Below, piece after piece: positions 17,373-26,351 of a stretch of DNA of 64,000 bases. Positions within the stretch are counted from its first letter, which is position 1. Each line of letters begins with the position of its first letter. The notes beneath the pieces are model-generated. The model was not told where the DNA came from and ran no database searches. It saw nothing but the letters and a program-made list of their open reading frames with translations. This DNA comes from Clostridia bacterium (GTDB lineage: Bacteria; Bacillota; Clostridia; Oscillospirales; Acutalibacteraceae). A program made the position numbers and the translations under genes. The stretch covers positions 1 through 64,000 of the forward strand of contig JAFQIG010000013.1 in assembly GCA_017397655.1 (NCBI GenBank), in the 5' to 3' direction.

Positions 17373-18612
17373 CATTTTAAAAGATAAGCATCACTCTTCG
17401 CATCATCATTCATCCCACAGTTCCTCTCATCATCACTCTTCACATCATCATTCTTCGCATCATCATTCTCACAGCTCTTCGAGAAGGATATCTCCTGCCG
17501 ATCAGAAAAAGATTGACAACCTTGTCAGCAAATATCAGGTTGTCGAGAATACTTCAAGAGTCACCGAGAAGGCTCCAAAAAGACGTCACCGTCATTCACG
17601 CCTTCGTCCCGGCACTAAAGCAGTTATCATTCTTGTCTCGATACCGCTTGCCCTGATCATTGCCTTTTCGGCAGCGTTTGCCGTTCTTAACATCGTAGGA
17701 CGCAGTAATCTGCCCGAGATCGAAAAAGGTATCGAGGATAATAAATATTCCGTATCGTACGACGAGGGTAAAACCATCGTTTATAACGGCAAAAAATACG
17801 CTCTTAACGACAATATTGTTACGATTGCGGGAATCGGTGTTGACCGTGAGGGCTTCGGACTTGTCAACGATACCGTAGGTACGGCAGGTCAGGCGGATAC
17901 TATCATTATTGTCGCTCTTGACCTTGACAGCGGTAAGGTTTCTGCCGTAATGATCCCCCGTGATACCATGGTCGATGTCGATCTTTACTCTGTTTCGGGA
18001 ACGTACGTCGGTGTTGACCGTATGCAGATATGTCTTTCGTACGCTTACGGTGACGGCAAGGTCACCAGCTGTGAAAACGTAATCACTTCGGTCGAGCGTA
18101 TCCTTTACGGTATCCCCGTAAATCTTTACGGTGTTCTTGAGCTTCAGGGAATTCCCGCTCTGAACGATGCCGTAGGCGGTATTACCGTCGAATCGCTTGA
18201 GACCTTTGACAAATTCACAAAAGGTCAGCGGATCACGCTTTACGGTGACGATGCCGTCATTTATGTCCGTGAACGTAATGCCGCTATGCTTAATTCCGAT
18301 GCACTCCGTCGTGAAAGACAGATCCAGTATCTGCGTTCCTTCATTCAGAAAACAGCTTCCTCTGCGCTTAAGAATTTCGGTATAATCACCGATCTTTACA
18401 ACGTCGCATCCGAGTATTCATTTACAAACATCAGTCTGTCAAAGCTGACCTACCTTGCAACAACGCTTCTGTCCAAGGGTATAACCTTCGACGAGATAGT
18501 ATCGCTCAGGGGTGAGCTTGTCGATGCCGATCCGTATCCCGAATACATCGTTGACGAAGAAGCCGTTTTTGAGACGGTTCTCAGCATATTCTACAATCCC
18601 GTATCCGAATAA
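17356..18612 (+). CDS. LytR-CpsA-Psr (LCP) family protein with histidine-rich N-terminus
   Basis: A 418-residue protein. Residues 12-42 are almost only His and Ser in repeated HHSSHHHSS units. A basic stretch (about 74-86) and one membrane helix (about 88-113) follow, then the outside LCP domain with TIIIVALDLDSGKVSAVMIPRDTMVD near 176-201 and ERNAAMLNSDALRRERQIQYL near 308-328. LCP enzymes transfer teichoic acid or capsule chains from lipid carrier to peptidoglycan or protein. The His-rich part lies on the cytoplasmic side and may bind metal (inference); it is unusual for the family. Start overlaps the sortase end. Confidence 0.9.
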   Translation: MSRQNDILKDKHHSSHHHSSHSSSHHHSSHHHSSHHHSHSSSRRISPADQKKIDNLVSKYQVVENTSRVTEKAPKRRHRHSRLRPGTKAVIILVSIPLALIIAFSAAFAVLNIVGRSNLPEIEKGIEDNKYSVSYDEGKTIVYNGKKYALNDNIVTIAGIGVDREGFGLVNDTVGTAGQADTIIIVALDLDSGKVSAVMIPRDTMVDVDLYSVSGTYVGVDRMQICLSYAYGDGKVTSCENVITSVERILYGIPVNLYGVLELQGIPALNDAVGGITVESLETFDKFTKGQRITLYGDDAVIYVRERNAAMLNSDALRRERQIQYLRSFIQKTASSALKNFGIITDLYNVASEYSFTNISLSKLTYLATTLLSKGITFDEIVSLRGELVDADPYPEYIVDEEAVFETVLSIFYNPVSE

Positions 18613-18637
18613 GCATTAAAGAAAGGACGTATTTCCG

Positions 18638-20266
18638 ATGAAAAAAGCTTTGTGTCTGTTAATGTGTGTGTTGATTATCTGCACAACCCTCATCCCCGCA
18701 AGTGCAAAAAACTCCTGCGATTGCGGATATCCTCCCGTGATCTACGTTGCAGCACTCGGCAGCGCCACACTTTATCTTGATGCCGATACCGAGAACGAAA
18801 AAGTCCTTTTCCGCCCCGAAACCGAAACTTATTTAAAGCTTGTCGGTGATCTGCTTCTGCCTATTGCAAAGCTCACCGTCGATAAGGATTACGATGCCTT
18901 CGGTGACAGCCTGATTGCAGGCGTTGACAGCGTTTTCGGTATGCTTAAAATGGACGAAAACGGTGATTCGACCGACCGTGTCACAACAAAAGAAGAGCTT
19001 CCGACCGATCCCGAACACGGTGTTGACCGCAGCTACTACTTCGGATACGATCTTCGTGAGGATCCCCTGACCGTAGCGGACAAGCTTAACGAATTTATAA
19101 AGCAGGTCAAAAAGATCACAGGTCACGACAGCGTACTTCTCCGTGCATCCTCGATGGGCGGAGTTATGACAATGGCATACTTTTACAAGTACGGCACACG
19201 TGGCATTGATGCGTGTATTTTCCAGTGCTGTCCCATTCAGGGAACTGCCGTTGCAGGCGATCTCTTCACAAAGCAGATGAAGATTGATCCCGATGCACTT
19301 CTTCGCTATGCATCACAGCTTCCGCTTGACGAACCGTGGCAGACAGGTCTTCTTAACGGTGTGTTACAGCTTCTGTACAAGTGCGGAGTTTTCCACGCTC
19401 TGACGGATGTTGCCGACAACCTGCTTGCAGAGCTTATGGATCGTGTTTTTGACGAGTTTATGTATCCCGTTTTCGGCTCGATGCCCGGTATCTGGAGCTT
19501 CGTTCCCCATGACAATTACGAGCTCGCAAAGAGTATGGTCTTTGACGAAAATACAAGCTCAAAGCTTATTTCAAGACTTGACGAATATCACTACAACGTA
19601 CAGTGCCGTGCAGGCGAAATCCTCAGAACGGCAAAGTCAGACGGTGTTAAAATAATGATCGTTGCAGGCTACAACGAACAAAGAACTCCGCTTGTCGTTT
19701 CCGATGCATCAAACAGCGATGCTACCGTTGACGCAAAATACGCTTCCGTAGGCGGTACCGTTGCCGATCTCGGATCCACTCTTCCCGACGGATATACTCA
19801 GAAGAAAACCGCCTGCTCTCACAGTCACCTTTGCGATGACGGAGTTGTCGATGCATCCACCTGTGCTCTTCCCGAAAATACATGGTTCATCAGAGATATG
19901 CTTCATTCCACAACTCACGACGGACACGGCAAGTTCTATAACCTTTTCTTCTACACGAACGAAGTCGATAACGTTCACGCAAACGAAGCTTATCCGCAGT
20001 TTATGCAGAACGATGTTATCAATCAGACCTTCATTCCGATGAGCACAATCCCCCTTGATAAAACTGCTCCGACACAGACAGAGGAAAAGACAACCGATAC
20101 CTCCGTGGAAGAAACAAAAGCCGACGCTCCCGAAGAGATCGAAATCGTAAACGCTCAGACGGGCTCCGACGAAAACCTTACTTTTGTTTATGTCACCTGC
20201 GTTATCGCCCTTGCCGTACTCGCAATGACGGTAACACTTAAAAAACGCAAAGCAAAGCTCAACTGA
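18638..20266 (+). CDS. secreted alpha/beta-hydrolase (lipase/LCAT-like) with C-terminal anchor
   Basis: A 542-residue exported protein. It has a signal peptide (1-23), an early YPPVIYVAALGSA strand-turn, and a nucleophile-elbow-like AxSxG (A170-S172-G174, in LLRASSMGGVM) as in lipase/LCAT-type hydrolases. A later His-rich part (SHSHLCDD, HSTTHDGHGKF) could supply the His. Near the end an acidic Thr-rich linker leads to NAQTG (505-509), a hydrophobic helix and KKRKAKLN, a layout like a class B sorting signal. The substrate is unknown; envelope lipids or host esters are possible. It lies 25 bases after the LCP gene and ends at a strong terminator. Confidence 0.72.
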   Translation: MKKALCLLMCVLIICTTLIPASAKNSCDCGYPPVIYVAALGSATLYLDADTENEKVLFRPETETYLKLVGDLLLPIAKLTVDKDYDAFGDSLIAGVDSVFGMLKMDENGDSTDRVTTKEELPTDPEHGVDRSYYFGYDLREDPLTVADKLNEFIKQVKKITGHDSVLLRASSMGGVMTMAYFYKYGTRGIDACIFQCCPIQGTAVAGDLFTKQMKIDPDALLRYASQLPLDEPWQTGLLNGVLQLLYKCGVFHALTDVADNLLAELMDRVFDEFMYPVFGSMPGIWSFVPHDNYELAKSMVFDENTSSKLISRLDEYHYNVQCRAGEILRTAKSDGVKIMIVAGYNEQRTPLVVSDASNSDATVDAKYASVGGTVADLGSTLPDGYTQKKTACSHSHLCDDGVVDASTCALPENTWFIRDMLHSTTHDGHGKFYNLFFYTNEVDNVHANEAYPQFMQNDVINQTFIPMSTIPLDKTAPTQTEEKTTDTSVEETKADAPEEIEIVNAQTGSDENLTFVYVTCVIALAVLAMTVTLKKRKAKLN

Positions 20267-20282
20267 CATTAAAATAATAAAG

Positions 20283-20317
20283 ACGGTGAGGATTATTCAC
20301 ATCCTCACCGTTTTTTG
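20283..20317. terminator. rho-independent terminator
   Basis: ACGGTGAGGAT (20283-20293) pairs perfectly with ATCCTCACCGT (20301-20311), followed by a TTTTTG run on the plus strand. It ends the sortase island and lies between convergent genes; the minus-strand tail is poorer. Confidence 0.88.
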
Positions 20318-20329
20318 TTTCATATTTAA

Positions 20330-20659
20330 TTAAAAAATCCCTTTGTTGTATTTAAACAGAGCATAGAAGATTATACCAAGACCAACGGCAAACCCGGATG
20401 CCAACACGATATTGCCGATCGACATAAGAATACGTATATCGGTACGAAGCATCAGAACGGACAGTATTCCCGACACAAGGATACCGCTGCCGATAATCAT
20501 CATTCCCGATCCGATCTTTTTGCCGAAAGGAATTCTGTTCTCTTCGGTAACACGGTGCGTGTGGTACGAGTGAAGCATTGATATATGTCCTTTTGTATTG
20601 ACAATACCTATAGCAATAAACAACAGTCCGACTGATATCGAAATAACATATCCGAACAT
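20330..20659 (-). CDS. small integral membrane protein (DUF3784-like)
   Basis: A 109-residue protein with three hydrophobic helices (about 4-20, 50-70, 78-100). A short soluble loop contains ISMLHSYHTHRVTEENRIPFGKK cut across residues 26-48; the LHSYH-RV-EE--PFGK phrase recurs in small uncharacterised clostridial membrane proteins. I cannot assign a function. It ends the mannosidase operon, 19 bases after it. Confidence 0.72.
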   Translation of the reverse strand: MFGYVISISVGLLFIAIGIVNTKGHISMLHSYHTHRVTEENRIPFGKKIGSGMMIIGSGILVSGILSVLMLRTDIRILMSIGNIVLASGFAVGLGIIFYALFKYNKGIF

Positions 20660-20678
20660 ACCGTCACCTCAGACTCTC

Positions 20679-23600
20679 TTACGACACACGGAAGGTTCTG
20701 ATCTCGAAGGGCTTGTAGATGATTTCGCCCGAGCACTCTGCAATATACTCTTCAAGCGGTGAAACCTCTGTGATCTTCATACCGTCGGTAGCCTTAAGAA
20801 CTGTTTTGCCGGGAACACCGTAAGGCTCGTACATACGGACAATGTAACCGTTACCGTCCTCGGCAGGCTTGATACAGTCAATAATAAGACCTTCGTCCGA
20901 CAGAGAAACAATCGGCTTTTCGTTGCTTTCACCGTCAAATACGACAAACGGAGAGTTATACAGATAACCCTGCTGAGCGACTCTGCCTGCGGAAAGACCA
21001 CCGATATGCGGACGGATCGAGTAGGAAAAATCGTGTTCGCCCGTATCACGGAAGCGTGACGGATTATCGGTATTGCGCAAAAGAGTCATGATCATATCAT
21101 TATCAATGACGTTGTGACCGTATTTACAGTCATTGAGAATTGCCACACCGTATACGTCATCCGACAGATCGGTAAAGCGGTGAGCAGCGTATTCGTGCTT
21201 CCATCTTTCGGCAGGAGTATTTGCGTGAGTGTTACGCTTAACGATACCGTAAGCTATCTCGTAGCTTGCCTGAGTAGCTGCAACGTTAACAGGGAACGAA
21301 ACCTGCAGAATCTTGTATTTTTCCTGCCAGTCAATGTGCGAATTGAAGTCAACGCCTGCGATTTTTGCATATGCGGTGATGTCCTGAGTCAGAACGGTAT
21401 CATTATGCTTTTTGGTTACTCTGACGGTAACGCGTTCGTTGTTTGCTTCGACAACATCGACAGAGTTTTCCCACTTCATATCAACAGGACGCATCTTATA
21501 CTCTTTATCAATGTTCCAAGCATCCTCGTTTTCGGGGCCGTCCTTGTAGGTGACGATGTTATTAAGGTTGTCACCTACAAATCTGTCTGCACGTTTGTCA
21601 AAGAAGCTTGAAAGTGTGCCGTCCTCGCAAATATCAAACGTAAAATACGGTGTTTCGATCCTGATTTTTCCGTCAAGCTTTTCTGCCGTTACAGCAGTTT
21701 CGGTCTCTATGGGTGAAGTTTTCGTGTAAGTTCTTGTGCTGAAGCCTGCAAGATCCTTTACATAGAACATACAGCTTCCGTCAGCATCGGTAATGACGTT
21801 GGATGTTGTCTCACCATCCGTAAATGCCGAGCCCTGATACTTTTTGTCAACCTTTACGTATGCACTGCCGACAAAAGAGTTGGGATTGTAAACAGTCAGT
21901 TTGTCGTTGACACAGGAGCAGAGTGAGTCGGAAACAAGCTGTTTTTCTTTTGCTTCTGCAAAGGCGAACAACTCTTTATGGATTTTTTCCGCATCATCGT
22001 AAACGGTATCAATGGAGCTGCCGGGAAGAACATCGTGGAACTGGCAAAGCAGAAGATCTTTCCAGTACTTTACGATTTCGTCATATCCCGGATTCTTTCC
22101 CTTGAGAGAGGAAAGAACGGAAAGAAGATCGAGTCTGCGGAATGCCATCTCTGCATAGCGGTTATTTCTCTTGATATCGGCAATTGTCGTGTATGTACCC
22201 TGATGTGTCTCAACACAAAGCTCGCCCTTCCAGACGGGAAGTGCTTCACGTTTTTTATCAAGCCCGACAAAATAATCTTCTGCTCTTGTGAGCCTTACCT
22301 CAGGCATACCGGGAACTTTTTTGAACAGCTCATAATTTTTGAGCATCTCATCGGTTACGCCACCGCCGCCGTCACCGTAGCCGTAGGACATAAGGGCATG
22401 ATCCCATGTTTCTCTTTGCTGAAGCTTATCCGATACAAGACGGACATCCTCGCTGTCAATGGCGTTGTTATAACAATTGTTTGTAAGCGGAACCGTTGCA
22501 TAAAGATCGGAGCCGTCAATTCCTTCCCATACAAAGACATTATACGGGAACTCGTTTGCGGTCTGCCAACGAACCTTTGTGGTGTAAAAGCTCTTCATAC
22601 CGCATTTTTTGAAGATCTGCGGAAGCGATGCGGGGAAGCCGAAGGAATCGGGAATCCAGCAGACATCGCTTGATTTGCCGAACTCTTTATTAAAGAACTG
22701 ATGACCGTACAAAAACTCTCTGACAAGAGATTCCGCACCTGAAATGTTAAGGTCGGATTCAACCCACATAGGACCGACAAGACGCCACTTACCGTCTTTG
22801 ACACGCTGACGGATCTGCTCATAAACATCGGGATAAACCTCTTTGATGTAGTTATAAACAGACGGCTGAGAAAGCGAAAACTCAAACTCGTCATATCTGT
22901 CCATGAGACGAAGCTGATTGAGTGCCGAACGACCCGATTTGCGGATTGTATCCTTGAATCTCCAGAGCCACGCAACGTCAATATGTGTGGAGGCTACACA
23001 GTCAACAATACATTCGTCGTTGCCGATTCTCAGCTCCTGCAAGCCGTCAACAAGCTCCTTGTGAATTGTAATAACATTCTCACGGTACTCGGCATAATCG
23101 AGCGACACATCGCTTTTGCGGATAGTGTTCTCAAACAAAGCAATAACCTTTGCCTTGGTATAATCATTCTTTAAGTAATTTATCATATCACGGACAAAGT
23201 CCATAAGGTATGAAAACTCCGCCAATGCCTTGTCTGCAATAATGTATGCTCCGCTTTCAAGCGGTTTGATGATTCTTTCGGCATTGCAGAATACGCAAGC
23301 GTAGATTTCAAGCTCTACCGTGATCTCTCTGTCGTACATCGAATCCTCAAGGTACACACGGCAGCGCTGGGAGCTGTTGTCGATACCTGCATAGCGTACA
23401 CCGTCAATCGAAACAAAAGCCTCACAGTCTCTCGGAACCTTTAACTCAAGGTATGCTTCCTGACCTTCAAGCGGTCTTTTCGGTGTGACCTTGCCTTTCA
23501 TCATACAGGTTTTGCGATCAGAAAATACCGTGTAGTCAGTAAAAGGTGCCCAGTCTGTTTCGGGGACATACGTCTCCCTGTCCGTGTAATCAAGAATCCT

Positions 23601-23687
23601 GTACTGCCACGTATCAATCGGTTCAGTCTTCATAATTGCTCTGCTTCTGTAAAGATGCAGATTTTTATCAATTATTGCATTTACCAT
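20679..23687 (-). CDS. alpha-mannosidase, glycoside hydrolase family 38
   Basis: A 1002-residue enzyme, typical for bacterial GH38. The zinc-binding motif THIDVAWLWR is near 233-242; the nucleophile is the Asp of CWIPDSFGFPASLPQ near 345-355; further motifs are WVESDLNISGAESLVRE and CQFHDVLPGSSI near 550. It has no signal peptide, so it acts in the cytosol on mannosides that have been imported. The C-terminal beta-domains of the family are complete. Start at the ATG after AAAGGAG. It is in one run with an SdpI-like gene upstream and a small membrane protein downstream; no transporter is adjacent. Confidence 0.95.
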   Translation of the reverse strand: MVNAIIDKNLHLYRSRAIMKTEPIDTWQYRILDYTDRETYVPETDWAPFTDYTVFSDRKTCMMKGKVTPKRPLEGQEAYLELKVPRDCEAFVSIDGVRYAGIDNSSQRCRVYLEDSMYDREITVELEIYACVFCNAERIIKPLESGAYIIADKALAEFSYLMDFVRDMINYLKNDYTKAKVIALFENTIRKSDVSLDYAEYRENVITIHKELVDGLQELRIGNDECIVDCVASTHIDVAWLWRFKDTIRKSGRSALNQLRLMDRYDEFEFSLSQPSVYNYIKEVYPDVYEQIRQRVKDGKWRLVGPMWVESDLNISGAESLVREFLYGHQFFNKEFGKSSDVCWIPDSFGFPASLPQIFKKCGMKSFYTTKVRWQTANEFPYNVFVWEGIDGSDLYATVPLTNNCYNNAIDSEDVRLVSDKLQQRETWDHALMSYGYGDGGGGVTDEMLKNYELFKKVPGMPEVRLTRAEDYFVGLDKKREALPVWKGELCVETHQGTYTTIADIKRNNRYAEMAFRRLDLLSVLSSLKGKNPGYDEIVKYWKDLLLCQFHDVLPGSSIDTVYDDAEKIHKELFAFAEAKEKQLVSDSLCSCVNDKLTVYNPNSFVGSAYVKVDKKYQGSAFTDGETTSNVITDADGSCMFYVKDLAGFSTRTYTKTSPIETETAVTAEKLDGKIRIETPYFTFDICEDGTLSSFFDKRADRFVGDNLNNIVTYKDGPENEDAWNIDKEYKMRPVDMKWENSVDVVEANNERVTVRVTKKHNDTVLTQDITAYAKIAGVDFNSHIDWQEKYKILQVSFPVNVAATQASYEIAYGIVKRNTHANTPAERWKHEYAAHRFTDLSDDVYGVAILNDCKYGHNVIDNDMIMTLLRNTDNPSRFRDTGEHDFSYSIRPHIGGLSAGRVAQQGYLYNSPFVVFDGESNEKPIVSLSDEGLIIDCIKPAEDGNGYIVRMYEPYGVPGKTVLKATDGMKITEVSPLEEYIAECSGEIIYKPFEIRTFRVS

Positions 23688-23724
23688 TTTTCATTCTCCT
23701 TTAATATTTTATAAGTATAATAAA

Positions 23725-24117
23725 TTATGTTTCGATACTGTTCTTTCTGTTGCCGTCCTTATCAAAATTCTTTTTCAGCGCTCGCTCGGTAGGAAAAATA
23801 CCGGCAATCAGAACAGCAAGGTCTGCAACACATACAACTCCACCGACCGTTCCGATAAGACCCTTTGTTCCTCCGATCACAAACAGCATCGGAATAACCG
23901 TAACCGGTATAAGTATCCATCCGAGCCTGTACCACAGCTTGCCGATAAACGTGTGAGCAAATTCCCACGTATCACGGTTTTTCATGGACATTTCCGTTCG
24001 ATATCCGAATATGTAGTTTATCTCCTTAGGTGCGGATTTCGTAAACAGCTTACCCATCACAAGCATAATTGCAGGAAAAAGCAGTCCATTCAACAGCATA
24101 AAAATCCAAAATCCCAT
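23725..24117 (-). CDS. SdpI-like membrane protein
   Basis: A 130-residue protein with an N-terminal helix, then INYIFGYRTEMSMKNRDTWEFAH (split around residues 33-55), then two further helices and a short basic tail. The GYRT-MSM-N-DTW block followed by helices is the SdpI/YhfL pattern. SdpI protects Bacillus from the SdpC toxin, but most homologues have unknown roles. No toxin gene was found here. Start at the ATG 8 bases after AAGGAG rather than a GTG three codons upstream. It precedes the mannosidase by 37 bases. Confidence 0.75.
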   Translation of the reverse strand: MGFWIFMLLNGLLFPAIMLVMGKLFTKSAPKEINYIFGYRTEMSMKNRDTWEFAHTFIGKLWYRLGWILIPVTVIPMLFVIGGTKGLIGTVGGVVCVADLAVLIAGIFPTERALKKNFDKDGNRKNSIET

Positions 24118-24138
24118 TGCCGACACTCCTTATATGTC

Positions 24139-24483
24139 TTAATCAAGAACTACGGATTTCTTCTTGCCCTTTTTGTTTTTGGGAAACTCACGTATGCGGA
24201 TAACAAAGTCAAGATTAATTGCCTCAACAGCTCCGTTCTTTTCCACAAGAACAGCGCTGTCGCTTACCTCCCTGATAATGCCCTCAAACTGATGGCTGCT
24301 GTCAAAGGAAGAAATCAGGCATTCTTTTCCGATAAATCTTTTTGCAAGCTCTTTCATCTCTTTGTTTTCCTCCGTTTTTCTTTTCTCAATTATCTTTCGT
24401 GCTGTTATCACCTTTCTGTTGCGTAACAACAAAAACAAAACGATAAAAATAATGATTATCGGTATATAATTCGACGGGCTCAA
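24139..24483 (-). CDS. membrane-anchored small protein of unknown function
   Basis: A 114-residue protein. It has an N-terminal membrane helix (about 6-21), a Lys/Glu-rich helix that may coil (22-48), then a small beta-like domain GKECLISSFDSSHQFEGIIREVSD and on (about 52-98), and a very basic end (KNKKGKKK). The beta part resembles the DUF6897-like pattern of small clostridial proteins, which I recall only loosely. The start is a TTG with GGAG 8 bases upstream; the only nearby ATG is out of frame and stops at once. It heads the SdpI-mannosidase run. Confidence 0.62.
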   Translation of the reverse strand: MSPSNYIPIIIIFIVLFLLLRNRKVITARKIIEKRKTEENKEMKELAKRFIGKECLISSFDSSHQFEGIIREVSDSAVLVEKNGAVEAINLDFVIRIREFPKNKKGKKKSVVLD

Positions 24484-24642
24484 TCTATCATCTCCGCATA
24501 AACAGTTTAAGCCAACTAAAAATATCGGAACAATTAGATTGTAATAGTGTTATACCATATTGTCAAGTCTTTTATACAGAGTGATCAATAACATTTATAC
24601 CTCAAAAGCTTCGGTTCAAATCCCTTCACCTTTTCTTTTTAT

Positions 24643-24678
24643 AAAAAAACAGGCAACACACTTTTGTGCGTCGCCTGT
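24643..24678 (-). terminator. terminator of the htrA operon
   Basis: Minus strand: ACAGGCGACGCAC and GTGTGTTGCCTGT pair with one mismatch-like G-T, followed by a run of seven T. It lies 17 bases after the htrA stop. Confidence 0.88.
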
Positions 24679-24694
24679 ATAAGCGTTTTTGGTA

Positions 24695-26290
24695 TTACCA
24701 TAAGAAGCCGTTGAAGTAATCGAACGGATCGATCGGCTGCGAGGATACTGTGGTTTCTTCTTCGACAACCTTCTTTTCTTCGACAAGCTTTACCTTGACA
24801 TCAAACTCCGTTGTCTGGTAGTTATTATCAATACGGCAGATTGTCAATGTGAGTTCGTCGCCGACAGCGCCTTTTTCGATAATATCAAGAAGAACGTTGG
24901 GAGATGTCATTTCCTGACCGTTAACACCGATGATCATATCATACTGCTTTGCGTCCGTATTTGCGAGCGCGCTGTCAGCATTGATCTCGGTAATAATGAG
25001 CGAGCCGGAGGGCAGACCTTTGATCTTGATGATCATACTGTACTGCTGATAATTGATAGCCTCGGTATAGCTGATGCCGAGCTTCGGACGGTTGGGAACA
25101 TATCCGTAAGCGGCAAGGCTGTTGATAATAGGCTGTGCAGACTTGATGGGAACGGCAAAGCCCATTCCTTCGTATTCGGTATCAATAATCTTAAGTGAAT
25201 TAATGCCGATAACCTGACCGTAAGCGTTGACAAGAGCGCCGCCCGAGTTACCGGGATTGATGGCTGCCGTATGCTGGATACAGATCATTGTATAGGTGCT
25301 CTGTACGGAACGGTCAATAGCGGAGACAACGCCGTCTGTGAATGAACCGAAGAACTCGGTACCTCCGGGATTGCCGATAGCGTATACGGGATCGCCTACG
25401 CGAAGTGCGGAGGAATCGCCGAACTCGGCAAGGGCGAGACCTGTTTTCTCGATTCTGATAACACCGAGATCGGTTTTTGCATCTGCTCCGATCATTTCGG
25501 CATCGTACTGAGTACCGTCCTCGGTCTGTACGGTATATGTCTGGCCGGAACCTGCGATAACGTGAGCGCAGGTAATGATGTAGGTGTATTTTCCGCTGTC
25601 ATCTTCTTTCCACAGCACACCCGAACCTTCACTGACAACACCGCCGGTTCTGTTGGAATAAACGATAATTGCAACAACAGAGGGCTTTACCTTTTCGGCG
25701 ATCTGTGCAGGAGACATAGCTTTTCCGTCGGAGGGACTGGGTTCGATCTGCATTACGGGAGCGTTCTCATCATTTTCGTTTTCTACGATAACATTAGTCT
25801 GATCCGAAACGGAAGTGTTAGGTTCGACAGTTCTTCTGACAACGAACGAAACTGCACCGAAAACGATACCGACAAAAATAACGAAGGCAAGAATGATGAG
25901 GAATATGAGAAGACCTTTTTTCTTCTTTTGCGGTTGCGGAGCAGGTGACTGCGGGGCATTATACTGATTATAGCCGTAGTAGGGTTGAGTGTTGGGATAC
26001 GGCTGATTATTGTTATACGGCTGAGAGTAGGGGGGAACCTGATTGTTGACATAATAGGAATTGCCCGACGTGTTCCGGGGCTGTACGGGAGGCTGAACAT
26101 AGTCAACTCTCTCTTCCATACGTTCAGGAGAGGGAGCCTCCTCCTGTACGGGTGCAGACGGAATTTCTTCGGTTACAGGTATTTCTGCGACGGGCTCTTC
26201 GGCTGTTGTTGCAAAATCATCGTTTACCAAAGGCTCGTTTTTTTCGTTGTCGGGAGTAGAGGAAAGACCGTTCTGATATTCGTCACTCAT
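24695..26290 (-). CDS. htrA: HtrA/DegP-type membrane serine protease
   Basis: A 531-residue protease. It has an acidic and Pro/Gln/Asn/Tyr-rich cytoplasmic N-terminal part (1-120), a KKKK stop signal and one membrane helix (about 127-150), then a trypsin-like domain with His near 243 (ITCAHVI), Asp near 274 (KTDLGVI) and Ser near 349 (NPGNSGGAL). A PDZ domain follows at about 390-510. Such enzymes remove misfolded proteins at the outer face of the membrane. The gene lies 61 bases after a two-component pair, the same grouping as CssRS and HtrA in Bacillus. It ends at a strong terminator. Confidence 0.94.
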   Translation of the reverse strand: MSDEYQNGLSSTPDNEKNEPLVNDDFATTAEEPVAEIPVTEEIPSAPVQEEAPSPERMEERVDYVQPPVQPRNTSGNSYYVNNQVPPYSQPYNNNQPYPNTQPYYGYNQYNAPQSPAPQPQKKKKGLLIFLIILAFVIFVGIVFGAVSFVVRRTVEPNTSVSDQTNVIVENENDENAPVMQIEPSPSDGKAMSPAQIAEKVKPSVVAIIVYSNRTGGVVSEGSGVLWKEDDSGKYTYIITCAHVIAGSGQTYTVQTEDGTQYDAEMIGADAKTDLGVIRIEKTGLALAEFGDSSALRVGDPVYAIGNPGGTEFFGSFTDGVVSAIDRSVQSTYTMICIQHTAAINPGNSGGALVNAYGQVIGINSLKIIDTEYEGMGFAVPIKSAQPIINSLAAYGYVPNRPKLGISYTEAINYQQYSMIIKIKGLPSGSLIITEINADSALANTDAKQYDMIIGVNGQEMTSPNVLLDIIEKGAVGDELTLTICRIDNNYQTTEFDVKVKLVEEKKVVEEETTVSSQPIDPFDYFNGFLW

Positions 26291-26351
26291 AATAAATTAC
26301 CTTTCTCTGTTTTAATATGGACATATTATAATACTAATTTATGAACAAAAT

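Noticed and set aside
17390..17490. CATCATCATTC-type DNA repeats
   Set aside because: Not a CRISPR array: there are no spacers, and the repeats are codons of the His/Ser tail of the LCP protein.
23725..24117. SdpABC-like toxin-immunity system around the SdpI-like gene
   Set aside because: No SdpC-like toxin or SdpAB genes are near; the neighbours are a mannosidase and small membrane proteins.
24610..24630. tRNA-like T-loop text GGTTCAAATCCC between htrA and the unknown membrane protein gene
   Set aside because: The flanking bases cannot form a T-stem or a cloverleaf. It could be an old attachment-site scar but there is no integrase or second copy to support that.
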